Shown one piece after another: positions 1 to 13,411 of a DNA stretch of 56,644 nucleotides (position 1 is the stretch's first letter; each line of letters opens with the position of its first letter). Source of the stretch: an uncultured Gemmatimonadota bacterium (lineage in GTDB: Bacteria > Gemmatimonadota > Gemmatimonadetes > Longimicrobiales > Longimicrobiaceae); assembly GCA_902805735.1 (NCBI GenBank), contig CADCTW010000085.1, positions 1 through 56,644 on the forward strand. The letters run 5' to 3'. The notes below the pieces were generated by a model. That model saw nothing but the letters and a program-made list of their open reading frames with translations, searched no databases and was not told where the DNA came from. The position numbers and the translations under genes are program-made.

Positions 1-125
1 GCAGATGGGCCTGCTCCGGCTCGCACCGCACTAACCTCAACTTTCCGAACCGCCGGATGCGGACCCGCATGTCCGGTGGTGTGGGAGGGGTGCAGCCGGG
101 ATCACCGGCTGCCCCCTATCCCGAT
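1..125 (+). mobile_element. 3' end of a group II intron (domains V and VI)
   Basis: Bases 47-81 fold as a group II domain V: an 8-bp lower helix (50-57 with 72-79 approximately), a 2-base bulge on the 3' side, and a 4-bp upper helix closed by a tetraloop. Bases 82-124 fold as domain VI: GCAGCCGG (92-99) pairs with CCGGCTGC (105-112), GGGG (87-90) pairs with CCCC (113-116), and A118 is unpaired 7 bases from the predicted 3' splice site at 125, as expected for the branch-point adenosine. The intron runs on the plus strand and its reverse transcriptase/maturase would lie before base 1; a short frame ending in TAA at 32-34 could be its last codons, which I cannot confirm. The 3' exon is the right arm of a family 1 palindrome. 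Confidence 0.82.
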
Positions 126-1522
126 TCTCTGTGTGAGCCCAATAGCATTGAGAAGAGGCCCTTGGACGCGTCCACGAGCACGCGGGTGACGTCGCGGGCG
201 AGGACGCCGAGGGCGAAGGCGAGGTCGTGCGACTCGCCGGGGCCGAGGGCGCGGAGGACGGCCGAGCGGTGCTTGAGGAGGATGGGGCGCACGTAGCGCA
301 CGGGGTTGAAGCCGGGGACGTGGCGCGCGCCCAGCCCCTCGATCAGCGCCACGGCGCGGCCGAAGTAGGTCATCTCGCCCGTCAGCACCACCGGCCAGTC
401 GTGCAGGAGGTGCATCACCTCGTCGGCCAGGGCGCGCTGCATCTCGCCGACGTCGGCGCCGCGGGCGGTCATCTCCAGGATCAGGGAGACCAGGCGGCGG
501 ATGGTCTCGCGGTCGGTGCCGGGCTCCACGATGCCCAGGTTGAAGAACCCGTCCACCACCCGCTCCGCGTCGCCCCCGACGGCGGCGAGGGCGGTGTGCA
601 CGAGGTGGCGGCGGCTCTCCGGGTCCACCTCGATGACCATGCCGAAGTCCAGCAGCACCAGGGCACCGTCGTCGCGCACCAGGAGGTTGCCGGGGTGCGG
701 GTCGGCGTGGAAAAGGCCGTCCACCAGCATCATCTGGATGTAGGCCTCCACCACCGCGTCCACCATGGCCGAGGGGTCCACCCGGCCCGCGGCCACCAGC
801 GTGTCGATCTGGTCCACCCGCACCCCCTCCACGAACTCCAGCACCAGCGTGCGCTGCCTCACCATCCCGTCGATCACGCGCGGCACGATCACGCGCGGGT
901 TGCCGGCGAAGCGCTCGCCGATGGCGCGGGCGTAGGCGGCCTCCTGGCGGAAGTCCATCTCGTCCGCGATGCGCCGCTCGAACTCGTCCAGCGCCACCTG
1001 GATGCCGCGGAGCTGCGGGTGCTGCCAGCGCCGCTTCACGAAGGCGAGCACGCGCCGCACGAAGCGCACGTCGTGCTCCACCAGCGCTTCCACCCCGGGG
1101 CGCAGCACCTTGACCACCACGTCCTCGCCCTGGTAGCGGGCGCGGTACACCTGCCCCAGCGATCCGGCGGCCAGCGGCTCCCGCTGGAACTCGTCGAACA
1201 CCTCGTCCACCGGCGCCCCGTACGCGCTCACCAGCTCCCCCTCGATCTCGCCGAAGGGCACCCAGGGCACCCGGTCCGTCAGCTCGCCGAGCGCGCCCAG
1301 GTACGGCTCGGGCACCACGTCCGGCCGGGCCGCGAACACCTGCCCGATCTTCACGAAGGTGGGCCCCGCCCGCGGGATGGCGCGCGCGAGCCGCTCCGCC
1401 CGCGCCTGGTGGAAGGCGGCCGAGCGCCGCGCCGGCCCTCCGAACACCCACCACCGCCGGCGGTCGCGCGCGAACGAGAGCACGAAGGGAAGAAGCTGGA
1501 CGAACAGGAAAAGGGTGCGCAT
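116..1522 (-). CDS. ABC1/UbiB (AarF) family atypical protein kinase
   Basis: This 468-residue protein belongs to the ABC1/UbiB kinase-like family, membrane-associated ATPases that support ubiquinone or other isoprenoid-lipid metabolism. Family signatures are visible: GPTFVKIGQ near the N-terminus, AAGSLGQVYRA (the alanine-rich ATP loop), VVVKVLRP (lysine), the catalytic region FHADPHPGN and LLDFGM (metal-binding Asp). The start was taken at MRTLFLFVQLLP, which gives a hydrophobic N-terminus; a Met 26 codons upstream is possible. The last residues (SHRESG) and the TAG stop come from repeat and intron sequence, so the native C-terminus was probably altered by the insertion. Divergent from the hybrid kinase downstream on the other strand. 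The substrate is not predictable. Confidence 0.88.
   Translation of the reverse strand: MRTLFLFVQLLPFVLSFARDRRRWWVFGGPARRSAAFHQARAERLARAIPRAGPTFVKIGQVFAARPDVVPEPYLGALGELTDRVPWVPFGEIEGELVSAYGAPVDEVFDEFQREPLAAGSLGQVYRARYQGEDVVVKVLRPGVEALVEHDVRFVRRVLAFVKRRWQHPQLRGIQVALDEFERRIADEMDFRQEAAYARAIGERFAGNPRVIVPRVIDGMVRQRTLVLEFVEGVRVDQIDTLVAAGRVDPSAMVDAVVEAYIQMMLVDGLFHADPHPGNLLVRDDGALVLLDFGMVIEVDPESRRHLVHTALAAVGGDAERVVDGFFNLGIVEPGTDRETIRRLVSLILEMTARGADVGEMQRALADEVMHLLHDWPVVLTGEMTYFGRAVALIEGLGARHVPGFNPVRYVRPILLKHRSAVLRALGPGESHDLAFALGVLARDVTRVLVDASKGLFSMLLGSHRESG
126..140. repeat. Family 1 palindrome, remnant of right arm
   Basis: TCTCTGTGTGAGCCC is the outer end of the family 1 right arm. The rest of the element should lie on the far side of the group II intron, outside the window. 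Confidence 0.8.
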
Positions 1523-1691
1523 CGACCGGTGCACGTGTGTGGGGCCCGCCAAAGAGCGTTCAGTACCCGGCTGCCCCCCCGCTGTTCTCCGTGCCTCCAT
1601 GTACGCCCCGCGGTTTTGATCCTGTAGCGAACGGGCGCGAGCGCTTATACTGATACGGCAGCTTTTCCGCCTGACTTCCCGCGTCTCCGCC

Positions 1692-5356
<3,665 letters not shown>

Positions 5357-5357
<1 letters not shown>

Positions 5358-5608
5358 TGTCCGACCCGACGCCCTGGGAGACGATGCGCGGACGGGTGGC
5401 GGAGCTGGTTTCCTCTCACCCCCTCCTCGGCGACATCCCGTGCGCCCCCGACATCGAGGCGAACCGCCTGGGCGTCCGCATGCGCTGCGCGGAGTGGATG
5501 GTCACCGTGGTGAGCCCCGACTGGTACCTCCCCCTCACCGACGACCGCGCCCGCCTCATCGCCCTCAACCTCGCCGTGCAGGCGCGCGAGATGTACGACG
5601 AAGGCTGA
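5357..5608 (+). CDS. Small conserved-looking hypothetical protein, 83 aa
   Basis: I do not recognise this 83-residue protein. It is acidic and soluble, with no signal peptide or membrane segment, and has a tryptophan/proline-rich middle (EWMVTVVSPDWYLP). Its ATG overlaps the TGA of the hybrid kinase, implying translational coupling and perhaps a partner or regulator role for the kinase. Its stop is followed directly by a family 1 palindrome. Confidence 0.7.
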
Positions 5609-5610
5609 TT

Positions 5611-5677
5611 GGGCTCACACAGAGACACAGAGGCACAGAGATGAAGTCGAGTCTGTGCCTCTATGTTAGTTGCGCCC
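5611..5677. repeat. Family 1 palindrome, right arm degenerate
   Basis: The left arm is intact (CTCACACAGAGACACAGAGG and onward). The right arm has decayed (TCTGTGCCTCTATGTTAG), so pairing is lost in its outer part. It lies between convergent genes. Confidence 0.85.
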
Positions 5678-5848
5678 AGCTCTGTCCCGTCGCGGGGGGC
5701 CGATATACCTGACGGACGTCGTCAGCTCCCGTTTCATCCATGCCGAAATCTCGATGCGTTTGACCTGGATGATCGCCCCCTTCTCTGATACGACGGTCGA
5801 CCCGAGTATGTGCGACGCTCGCCGCTTCAGCCGTCCGATCTCTTTCAT
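5666..5848 (-). CDS. Small hypothetical protein, 60 aa
   Basis: Basic 60-residue protein beginning MKEIGRLKRRASHILGS, which I do not recognise. Its ATG overlaps the TGA of the upstream GAF gene (ATGA, 5845-5848), the usual arrangement of a translationally coupled pair. It contains VVSEKGAIIQVKRIEIS, a plausible beta-rich stretch. It sits in the visibly less GC-rich 5.7-6.6 kb segment, so may have arrived with that gene. Its 3' end runs into the decayed arm of a family 1 palindrome. Confidence 0.5.
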   Translation of the reverse strand: MKEIGRLKRRASHILGSTVVSEKGAIIQVKRIEISAWMKRELTTSVRYIGPPRRDRAGRN

Positions 5849-6606
5849 CTCAATACACCTCGTCGATGTACGTGCGGATTCCGGTACAAACCTCGATGAA
5901 CTACCCGTTCGACTTCCGTGCCGAAGAAGTCCGGCTCGCTTGAATCGAGATATACGACGGCGGAGATGGAGCCTGCTTCCCCAGCGATCGGTACCGCCAT
6001 CCAGGAACGTCTGTCCGGGGTGAGTCTGCGCGCATCTGCCGCTGTGTAGGACCAATCGCGTACCAGCTCCGTCAGGAACGTCTCGTAATCGGAGGACAAC
6101 CGCGACGCGGTGAAGATGCTTCGTTCTCGAACCGCCTTCCCCGTAATCCCCGAGCGGATTGAGAACGTTCGGCCCGCGGGACCTCCAGTGCCGCCGATGT
6201 AGGGGAGGAGCTGTTCCACCTCTTCCGCTCCCTGCTCGCCGCCATTAGCCGGGAGCACACGGTGGATCGTCGCTCGCAGCCTGCCGTCGTGGCGGCTCTG
6301 GATCCCGAGCCGGCTGCGTACCGCCCCGTGCAGCACGTGCAGCGCACCGAGCAGCCCTTCGTATTCTTCGCTCCTCTTCTGTACCGCGTCCTGCGCCCGC
6401 GCGTTGAGGACTTTGACCAGACTCGCGAGGACGAGCCACACTGCCGCACCAATCAGCACCCATCCCAGCGAACGCTTCGCTGGGTCCCGCAGGTTCAGGA
6501 TCGCCGTGACAGTGGCGGCGACGATCGGAGGGATGGTGGCGAGAGCCTCTGCAACTGCTTTGTGCTCCCAGAAACGCTTCCGCTTCCTGCCGGGGATCTC
6601 TGCCAT
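5845..6606 (-). CDS. Membrane-anchored GAF-like domain protein, C-terminus possibly frameshifted
   Basis: A 253-residue protein with two hydrophobic segments near the N-terminus (about 18-38 and 48-66), a short helical linker, and a C-terminal GAF-like domain (about 85-240; RSGITGKAVRE, SWMAVPIAGEAGSISAVVYLDS). GAF domains bind small ligands or mediate sensing. In the annotated frame the end reads HRGLYRNPHVHRRGVLR; shifting frame gives EVCTGIRTYIDEVY then stop, which looks far more like a GAF C-terminal helix. Either a frameshift has occurred or the resemblance is chance; the annotated stop forms an ATGA overlap with the next gene, arguing for the frame shown. Base composition is less GC-rich than its neighbours, consistent with transfer. 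Confidence 0.65.
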   Translation of the reverse strand: MAEIPGRKRKRFWEHKAVAEALATIPPIVAATVTAILNLRDPAKRSLGWVLIGAAVWLVLASLVKVLNARAQDAVQKRSEEYEGLLGALHVLHGAVRSRLGIQSRHDGRLRATIHRVLPANGGEQGAEEVEQLLPYIGGTGGPAGRTFSIRSGITGKAVRERSIFTASRLSSDYETFLTELVRDWSYTAADARRLTPDRRSWMAVPIAGEAGSISAVVYLDSSEPDFFGTEVERVVHRGLYRNPHVHRRGVLR

Positions 6607-6785
6607 TCAGCGAGTCTGACCTGCGTTCTCAAAGGACGCGTGGACTGCCTATCTGGAACGTAGCCGCCACGAAGAAGCCCGTCCAGATGGGGTAAATATC
6701 TGGTTGCAGCGGTGGCCGGTTCGGGATGATAGCGCCACTTCTGCGCCCACAGGTGAGAATACGAGGTCTCGCTGAGCCGCCGCCA
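6607..6785. other. Intergenic gap
   Basis: No gene, tRNA or repeat is evident. It should carry the promoter of the GAF gene (minus strand), but no clear -35/-10 pair was picked out. Confidence 0.5.
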
Positions 6786-7466
6786 TCATCGGCCGAGGTC
6801 GCGCAGGACGATGGTGCGCTCGCCGCGCCACATGCCGTCCGGGCCACGCGTGAGGTGCACCACGCCGGAGCCGCCCCGGTTGCGCCTCTGAGCGCGGTAC
6901 GCGGCGTTCACGCGCGGGTCGTCGTCGAACACGAAGTCGTCGATGTACCCCTCCGGTCCGCCGGGCTCCTGCACGGTGGTGTGGACGTGGCCGGGGCCAT
7001 CCCGGCCCGGGTAGTGGCCCGGACGGATGGTGGCCACGCAGTAGCGCCCCTGCGCATCGGTGCGCAGCCAGCCGCGCAGGTAACCGTGCCTGCGCCCGTT
7101 CCCCGTCTCGTCGCCGCGCGTGGGGTAGATCCCCGCCTGGCTGGTGTGGTACATGTACAGGAGCACCCCCGCGGCCGGCGTGCGCCCGTCGGCGCGCAGC
7201 ACCCGGCCGCTGAGTACGAGCGGCGCCCCGGACTCACCGGGCTCCGCCAGCCGCACGGACGAGCCGAGACGCGACGGGGCCTCGGCCGCCCCGCACCACT
7301 CGCACTCGATCCGCGCGGCTACCGGGCGGGCGCGGGTCGCGGGCGCGGGGCCCTGCGCGCCGGGGCAGACGGGCTTGAGCGGCGAGGCGCCATGCGCTTC
7401 CGCGGCCGGCGCGGAGGCGGCCGAGAAGGCGGCGGCGAAGAGGAAGGGGAGGAGGCGGGCTGGCAT
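6786..7466 (-). CDS. Secreted intradiol ring-cleavage dioxygenase-like protein
   Basis: This 226-residue protein starts with a Sec signal peptide (MPARLLPFLFAAAFSAASAPA). The remainder resembles the intradiol dioxygenase catalytic beta-sandwich: GRVLRADGRTPAAGVLLYMYHT, a first Tyr ligand in AGIYPTR, a second Tyr in RPGHYPGRDG and the two His ligands in GHVHTTV. These match the Tyr-Tyr-His-His non-haem Fe(III) site of catechol/protocatechuate dioxygenases. Secreted family members are known, but this one has no aromatic-degradation genes around it, so the substrate is open. It lies downstream of, and on the same strand as, the ECF sigma/FecR pair. Confidence 0.75.
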   Translation of the reverse strand: MPARLLPFLFAAAFSAASAPAAEAHGASPLKPVCPGAQGPAPATRARPVAARIECEWCGAAEAPSRLGSSVRLAEPGESGAPLVLSGRVLRADGRTPAAGVLLYMYHTSQAGIYPTRGDETGNGRRHGYLRGWLRTDAQGRYCVATIRPGHYPGRDGPGHVHTTVQEPGGPEGYIDDFVFDDDPRVNAAYRAQRRNRGGSGVVHLTRGPDGMWRGERTIVLRDLGR

Positions 7467-7577
7467 CGGGTGCGCTCCGGTCCGGAGGGAAGTTCCACGC
7501 TCGGGTCACGAACGCGGGGCGGGGGTGTCCCGCTCTTCCCTACAGGATGCGCCATGCGCGCGATTGTTAGCGCCGTG

Positions 7578-8531
7578 CTACCAGCGCAGCCCCAGCTCGC
7601 GCTGCCAGAGCTCCATGGCGCGCGGCTCCAGCCGGAGCGCGGCCGCCCGGCTGGCGCCCTCCGGCGGCGCGGCGACGGCCGCGAGGCGGTCGTACACGCG
7701 CGCCCGCTCGTGCTGGGGCACGCGCTGGAGGAGGTGCCAGAGCATCGGCGCGTTGTCCGCGTCCGCGAGCGCCGCGTCCAGGGCGTCGCGGCGGAAGACG
7801 CCGAAGTCGAGCGCGGCCAGCGCGGCGCGGAGGGCGGCGGGGCTCTCCGCGGGGTACGGCGTGCCCGGGCCGTGTCCCGGCCGCATCTGCGCCACGCTTC
7901 CCGCGGGGACCACTGAGCGGCGTCCCCCGTTCACCAGCTCCACGTACCCCGAGGTCACGTGGATCTGCCCCGACCCGTCGTCTTCCACCGAGAGGACGTA
8001 GGCGCACCCCAGGTCCACGGCCAGCGCCGCGGGGGTCTCCACCAGGAAAACGCGGGGCGGCGCCCACACGCGGGCGTCGATGGTGCCGCGGCGCAGCGCC
8101 ATGCGGTGCTCGCCCCGGCGCGAGCGGAGCGCCGTGAGGCGGCTGTCCGGCCCCACCTCCGCGTAGCCGATCCCGCCCAGCTCCACCCGCGCCCGCGAGC
8201 GGGCGTCGGTCTCCAGCCACTTCCCAGCCGGGAGCCGCTCGTCGCCCGCCACGGGCTGGTCGCCCAGGCGCGGCGCGCCCGCGAGCCCCGCCACGCGCCA
8301 GGCGTGCGGGTCCTCCTTCGCCATCCACTCCCGGCCCGCGAGGAGGGCCACCAGCAGCGTAGCCGCCGCCGCGAGCGCCAGGCCCATGCGCCACGAGAAG
8401 CGGCGCACCGGGCGCAGCCCAAGGGGACGCTCCTGGTACGCCAGCGGGCGGAGGATGCGCTCCAGGCGCTCCACCTCCGGGTCCGCGGGCGCGGAGGGGT
8501 CCCACAGGTAGTCGTCGATCTTCTCAGTCAT
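7578..8531 (-). CDS. FecR-domain anti-sigma/regulatory protein
   Basis: A 317-residue single-pass inner-membrane protein. A short cytoplasmic N-terminus is followed by a transmembrane helix (about 50-67, LALAAAATLLVALLAG) and a periplasmic FecR-like beta-rich domain (about 95-210; ARVELGGIGYAEVGPDSRL, RGTIDARVWAPPRVF). FecR proteins relay a periplasmic signal to an ECF sigma factor. The upstream sigma gene overlaps its start by 8 bases, confirming the pairing. No TonB-dependent receptor gene is adjacent, so the usual FecA partner is absent here. The C-terminal 100 residues are helical and unassigned. Confidence 0.85.
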   Translation of the reverse strand: MTEKIDDYLWDPSAPADPEVERLERILRPLAYQERPLGLRPVRRFSWRMGLALAAAATLLVALLAGREWMAKEDPHAWRVAGLAGAPRLGDQPVAGDERLPAGKWLETDARSRARVELGGIGYAEVGPDSRLTALRSRRGEHRMALRRGTIDARVWAPPRVFLVETPAALAVDLGCAYVLSVEDDGSGQIHVTSGYVELVNGGRRSVVPAGSVAQMRPGHGPGTPYPAESPAALRAALAALDFGVFRRDALDAALADADNAPMLWHLLQRVPQHERARVYDRLAAVAAPPEGASRAAALRLEPRAMELWQRELGLRW

Positions 8532-9078
8532 CGGTCCCTCCCAGGCGTTCCCGCAGCTGCTTCATCCCGCGATGGAGGTTGACCCGTACGGAACCCGGGG
8601 TGAGCCCCGTGCGCTCGGCGATCTCGGTGCCGCTCATCCCTTCTACGAGGCGGAGCACCAGCGGCTCGCGATACGGCTCGGGAAGCTGGTGGATGGCCGC
8701 GAGCACCTCCTCCACGCGCAGCCCGTCGCCACTGGGCGCGGGGCCGGGGAGGTCGTCGGGGAGCGCGACCAGCCTGCGCGCGCCGCGATGGAGCATGCGC
8801 GCGCGGTTGCGGGCGATCGCGGCCAGCCACTGGACGAACGCCGCGGGCTCGCGCAGCGTGTGCATCCGCCCGAGAGCGGTGAGGAAGACATCCTGCACCA
8901 GATCGTCCGCGTCCTGGCGGGGAGCATGCGCGAGCAGCACTCCGTGCACCAGCCGCCCGTGCAGCCGATACAACTCCGCGAAGGCGCCGCGGTCGCCCGT
9001 CTGCGCCGCGCGCACCAGCGCCTCGTCGTCGCCGCGTGCGCGCGGCGGCGCCTCGACACGAACGTGCGCAGGGATCAT
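8524..9078 (-). CDS. ECF RNA polymerase sigma factor
   Basis: A 184-residue sigma-70-family ECF factor. Region 2 spans about 28-95 (AFAELYRLHGRLVHGVLL, QDADDLVQDVFLTAL), and region 4 about 118-178 with the helix-turn-helix MSGTEIAERTGLTPGSVRV. It directs RNA polymerase to a small regulon. Its 3' end overlaps the FecR gene by 8 bases, so expression is linked and FecR is the likely anti-sigma factor. The intradiol-like gene downstream may be a target, by position only. Confidence 0.92.
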   Translation of the reverse strand: MIPAHVRVEAPPRARGDDEALVRAAQTGDRGAFAELYRLHGRLVHGVLLAHAPRQDADDLVQDVFLTALGRMHTLREPAAFVQWLAAIARNRARMLHRGARRLVALPDDLPGPAPSGDGLRVEEVLAAIHQLPEPYREPLVLRLVEGMSGTEIAERTGLTPGSVRVNLHRGMKQLRERLGGTDD

Positions 9079-9134
9079 GTCACCTCGTTGAGCGGGAGCC
9101 GTCGATACGATAAGGATGCACTTCCCGGAGGGAT

Positions 9135-9224
9135 GTTAACATCGGGGTCTCAGACAGAGACACAGAGGCACAGAGATGAAGTCATCTCTGTGCCTCTGTG
9201 TCTCTGTGTGAGACCCCGGTTAAC
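9135..9224. repeat. Family 1 palindrome, extended by outer GTTAAC pair
   Basis: Near-perfect inverted repeat with GTTAAC at both outer ends (9135-9140 and 9219-9224). The stop codon of the downstream FAD-subunit gene (TAA on the minus strand, 9220-9222) lies inside the outer GTTAAC. Confidence 0.9.
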
Positions 9225-10038
9225 TGGTCTCCGCCCACCACTGGCGGAGGAGGTTGCCGGCGACGCGCAGGCGGTACTCGGCGGTGGAGCGCACGTCGTC
9301 GATGGGGCGGATCTCGGCGGAGAGGACGGTATGCGCGTCGTCTATGGAGCCGCCGTCGGCGAGGACGCGCTCCGTGGCCGGGGCGCGGACGACGGTGGCG
9401 GCCACGCTGCCGAAGGCGATGCGCGGGGCGGGGCCGCGGACGCCCGCCATCACCACCTTGCTGATGGCCTGCGCGGCGCGCGTCCCCACCTTGCGGAACC
9501 ACTGCCGGCCTTCGACCCGCGGCACCTCGACGGCCACGATCAGCTCGTCCGCGCGGATGACGGTGGCGCGGTAGCCCGTGTAGAGCTCCGTGAGGGGGAC
9601 GCGGCGCTCGCCGGACGCGCTGCGCAGCACCACGATGGCCTCCGCGGCGGCGAGCACGGGGAGGGAGTCTCCGGCGGGCGAGCCGTTGGCGATGTTGCCG
9701 GCCAGGGTGCCGCGGTTCTGGATCTGCGCGCCGCCGACCTCGCGCGACGCGGCGACGAGCGCTGGGAGCCACTCGTTGACCGCGTCGGAGCGGATCAGCT
9801 CCGTGTAGGTCGTCAGCGCGCCTATGCGCAGCGCGCCGTCCGCCGTGATCCCGCGCAGCTCGTCCAGCGCCCACAGGTTCAGGAAGCGGCGCGCGGGGGT
9901 GGTGCCGAAGTGCAGGTTCACGAAAACGTCCGTGCACCCGGCGATGGGCGTGCGCGGGCCGTCTTCCGCCAGGATCGCGAGCGCCTCGTCCAGCGTGCGC
10001 GGGTCGCGCAGGTCCAGCGGAGTGGTCGCGGTCTTCAT
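9220..10038 (-). CDS. Xanthine dehydrogenase-type FAD-binding subunit
   Basis: This 272-residue protein is the flavin subunit of a heterotrimeric molybdenum hydroxylase. The FAD-binding region contains TPIAGCTDVFV and the characteristic GGAQIQNRGTLAGNIANGSP, and the C-terminal CO-dehydrogenase-flavoprotein domain follows. It would pass electrons from the iron-sulfur clusters to NAD+ or another acceptor. The start MKTATTPLDL was chosen because its ATG overlaps the iron-sulfur subunit's stop (ATGA at 10035-10038). Third gene of the operon; the stop codon lies in a family 1 repeat. Confidence 0.92.
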   Translation of the reverse strand: MKTATTPLDLRDPRTLDEALAILAEDGPRTPIAGCTDVFVNLHFGTTPARRFLNLWALDELRGITADGALRIGALTTYTELIRSDAVNEWLPALVAASREVGGAQIQNRGTLAGNIANGSPAGDSLPVLAAAEAIVVLRSASGERRVPLTELYTGYRATVIRADELIVAVEVPRVEGRQWFRKVGTRAAQAISKVVMAGVRGPAPRIAFGSVAATVVRAPATERVLADGGSIDDAHTVLSAEIRPIDDVRSTAEYRLRVAGNLLRQWWAETS

Positions 10039-10441
10039 GCGTTGTGGATGGCGCGGTAGATCGCCTCGTAGCCGGTGCAGCGGCACAGGTTGCCGGCCAG
10101 CCCGGTGCGGACCTCCTCCAGCGACGGCCTGGGGCCCAGCGCCACCGCGGCCAGGATCATCCCCGGCGTGCAGATGCCGCACTGCGCGCCGCTGAACTCC
10201 GCGAAAGCGCGCTGGTACGGGTGCTCGCCGCCCAGGCCCTCGATCGTCGTCACCTCCGCGTCGCGCGCCTGCGCGAAGGGGACCAGGCACGAGACCACGG
10301 GCTCGCCGTCCAGGAGCACGGTGCACGCGCCGCACTCGCCCTCGCCGCACCCCTCCTTGGTCCCGGTGAGGCCGCACTCCTCGCGCAGCACGTCCAGGAG
10401 GCGCTTCATGGGGTGCGCTTCCACCTCCGCGGGCGCGCCGT

Positions 10442-10457
<16 letters not shown>
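10035..10457 (-). CDS. Xanthine dehydrogenase-type 2Fe-2S subunit
   Basis: A 140-residue electron-transfer subunit with two [2Fe-2S] domains. The plant-ferredoxin-like N-terminal cluster motif is CGEGECGACTVLL followed by the fourth Cys in VVSCLVP; the C-terminal helical domain has QCGICTPGM and GNLCRCTGYEAIYRAI. The start MRFTLNG overlaps the end of the molybdenum-subunit gene by 16 bases, and its stop overlaps the FAD-subunit start, so the three subunits are made in one operon. Confidence 0.95.
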
Positions 10458-12559
<2,102 letters not shown>

Positions 12560-12746
12560 GCGGGCCTGTTGGGTGGGGAGAGGAAGGCGTGCCCTGTTAC
12601 AAATAGCTGTTTTTTCGCGGACGGCAACTGCGGGGGGCACACAGAGACACAGAGGCACAGAGAAAAGGCCGGGGAGTTTGCGGTTGGGCGTGGGGACGGC
12701 TAAGGTTCCTGGGGGCCCGCCCGTCTCCACGCAACCAGCGATCCGC
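12560..12746. promoter_or_regulatory. Divergent promoter region with a half repeat
   Basis: This gap separates the divergent molybdoenzyme operon and the deaminase gene. It contains an AT-rich run (ACAAATAGCTGTTTTTT, about 12599-12615) and a left half-arm of family 1. Exact promoter elements are not resolved. Confidence 0.4.
12632..12664. repeat. Family 1, solitary left arm
   Basis: One arm only (GGCACACAGAGACACAGAGG and onward) with no facing right arm; probably a decayed or partial copy. Confidence 0.8.
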
Positions 12747-13316
12747 ATGCGCATCCCGCCCATCCACATCGAGTATCCCGACTGGGTCGAGTCCACGGTG
12801 GACTGGGACCGCCGCTACACGACGGACGAGGAGAAGATGCGCCTCGCCATCGACCTGTCGCGCGAGAACGTGGTGCGGGGGACGGGTGGCCCGTTCGGGG
12901 CGGCCATCATCGAGCAGGGGACGGGCGCACTGGTGGCGGTGGGGATGAACAGCGTGGTGCGGCTCAACAACTGTACCCTTCATGGCGAGATGGTGGCGTT
13001 CATGATGGCGCAGTCGCGGCTCAGATGCTTCACCATGCGTTCCGACGACGGCCCGGTCTACGAGCTCGCGACGTCGTGCGAGCCGTGCGCCATGTGCCTC
13101 GGGGCGACCCTCTGGAGCGGCGTCAGCCGCGTCCTCTGCGGCGCCCACCGCGACGACGCGCGCCGCCTCAACTTCGACGAGGGCCCCGTCTTTCCCGAAT
13201 CGCACGCGTACCTGGAGGCGCGCGGCATCGAGATCGTGCACGGCGTGCTGCGCGAAGAGGCCAACGCCGTGCTGGAGCTGTACCGGGCGAGCAAGGGAAT
13301 CATCTACAACCGCTGA
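12747..13316 (+). CDS. Zinc-dependent nucleoside/guanine deaminase
   Basis: A 189-residue member of the cytidine-deaminase-like fold. The zinc-site motifs are HGEMVAF (His ligand and catalytic Glu) and SCEPCAMCLG (two Cys ligands). The internal EGPVFPESHAYLEARGIEI is reminiscent of guanine deaminases of the GuaD type. It would convert guanine to xanthine with release of ammonia, which fits the divergent xanthine-dehydrogenase-type operon. The start MRIPPIHIEYP begins a continuous conserved-looking domain. The TGA stop forms the first bases of a family 1 palindrome. Confidence 0.82.
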   Translation: MRIPPIHIEYPDWVESTVDWDRRYTTDEEKMRLAIDLSRENVVRGTGGPFGAAIIEQGTGALVAVGMNSVVRLNNCTLHGEMVAFMMAQSRLRCFTMRSDDGPVYELATSCEPCAMCLGATLWSGVSRVLCGAHRDDARRLNFDEGPVFPESHAYLEARGIEIVHGVLREEANAVLELYRASKGIIYNR

Positions 13317-13375
13317 GACACAGAGGCACAGAGATGAAGTTCGTCTCTGTGCCTCCGTGTCTCTGTGTGAGCCCC
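13314..13375. repeat. Family 1 palindrome
   Basis: Full inverted repeat starting at the deaminase stop codon (TGAGACACAGAGG) and ending GTGTGAGCCC. A consensus promoter begins 3 bases after it. Confidence 0.9.
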
Positions 13376-13377
13376 TC

Positions 13378-13406
13378 TTGACAGTCTTTCGAGGCGCCGC
13401 TAAACT
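13378..13406 (+). promoter_or_regulatory. Sigma-70-type promoter
   Basis: TTGACA at 13378-13383, a 17-base spacer, then TAAACT at 13401-13406. This is the best vegetative promoter match I see in the window. Expected start of transcription is about 13412-13415, immediately before a strong hairpin, with tRNA-Arg further downstream. Confidence 0.7.
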
Positions 13407-13411
13407 GTTCG

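Noticed and set aside
102..1454. Long Arg/Gly/Ala-rich open frames overlapping real genes (for example 102-1454, 1820-5005, 30198-32885)
   Set aside because: High GC removes stop codons in all frames. These translations are low-complexity shadows of recognised genes in another frame.
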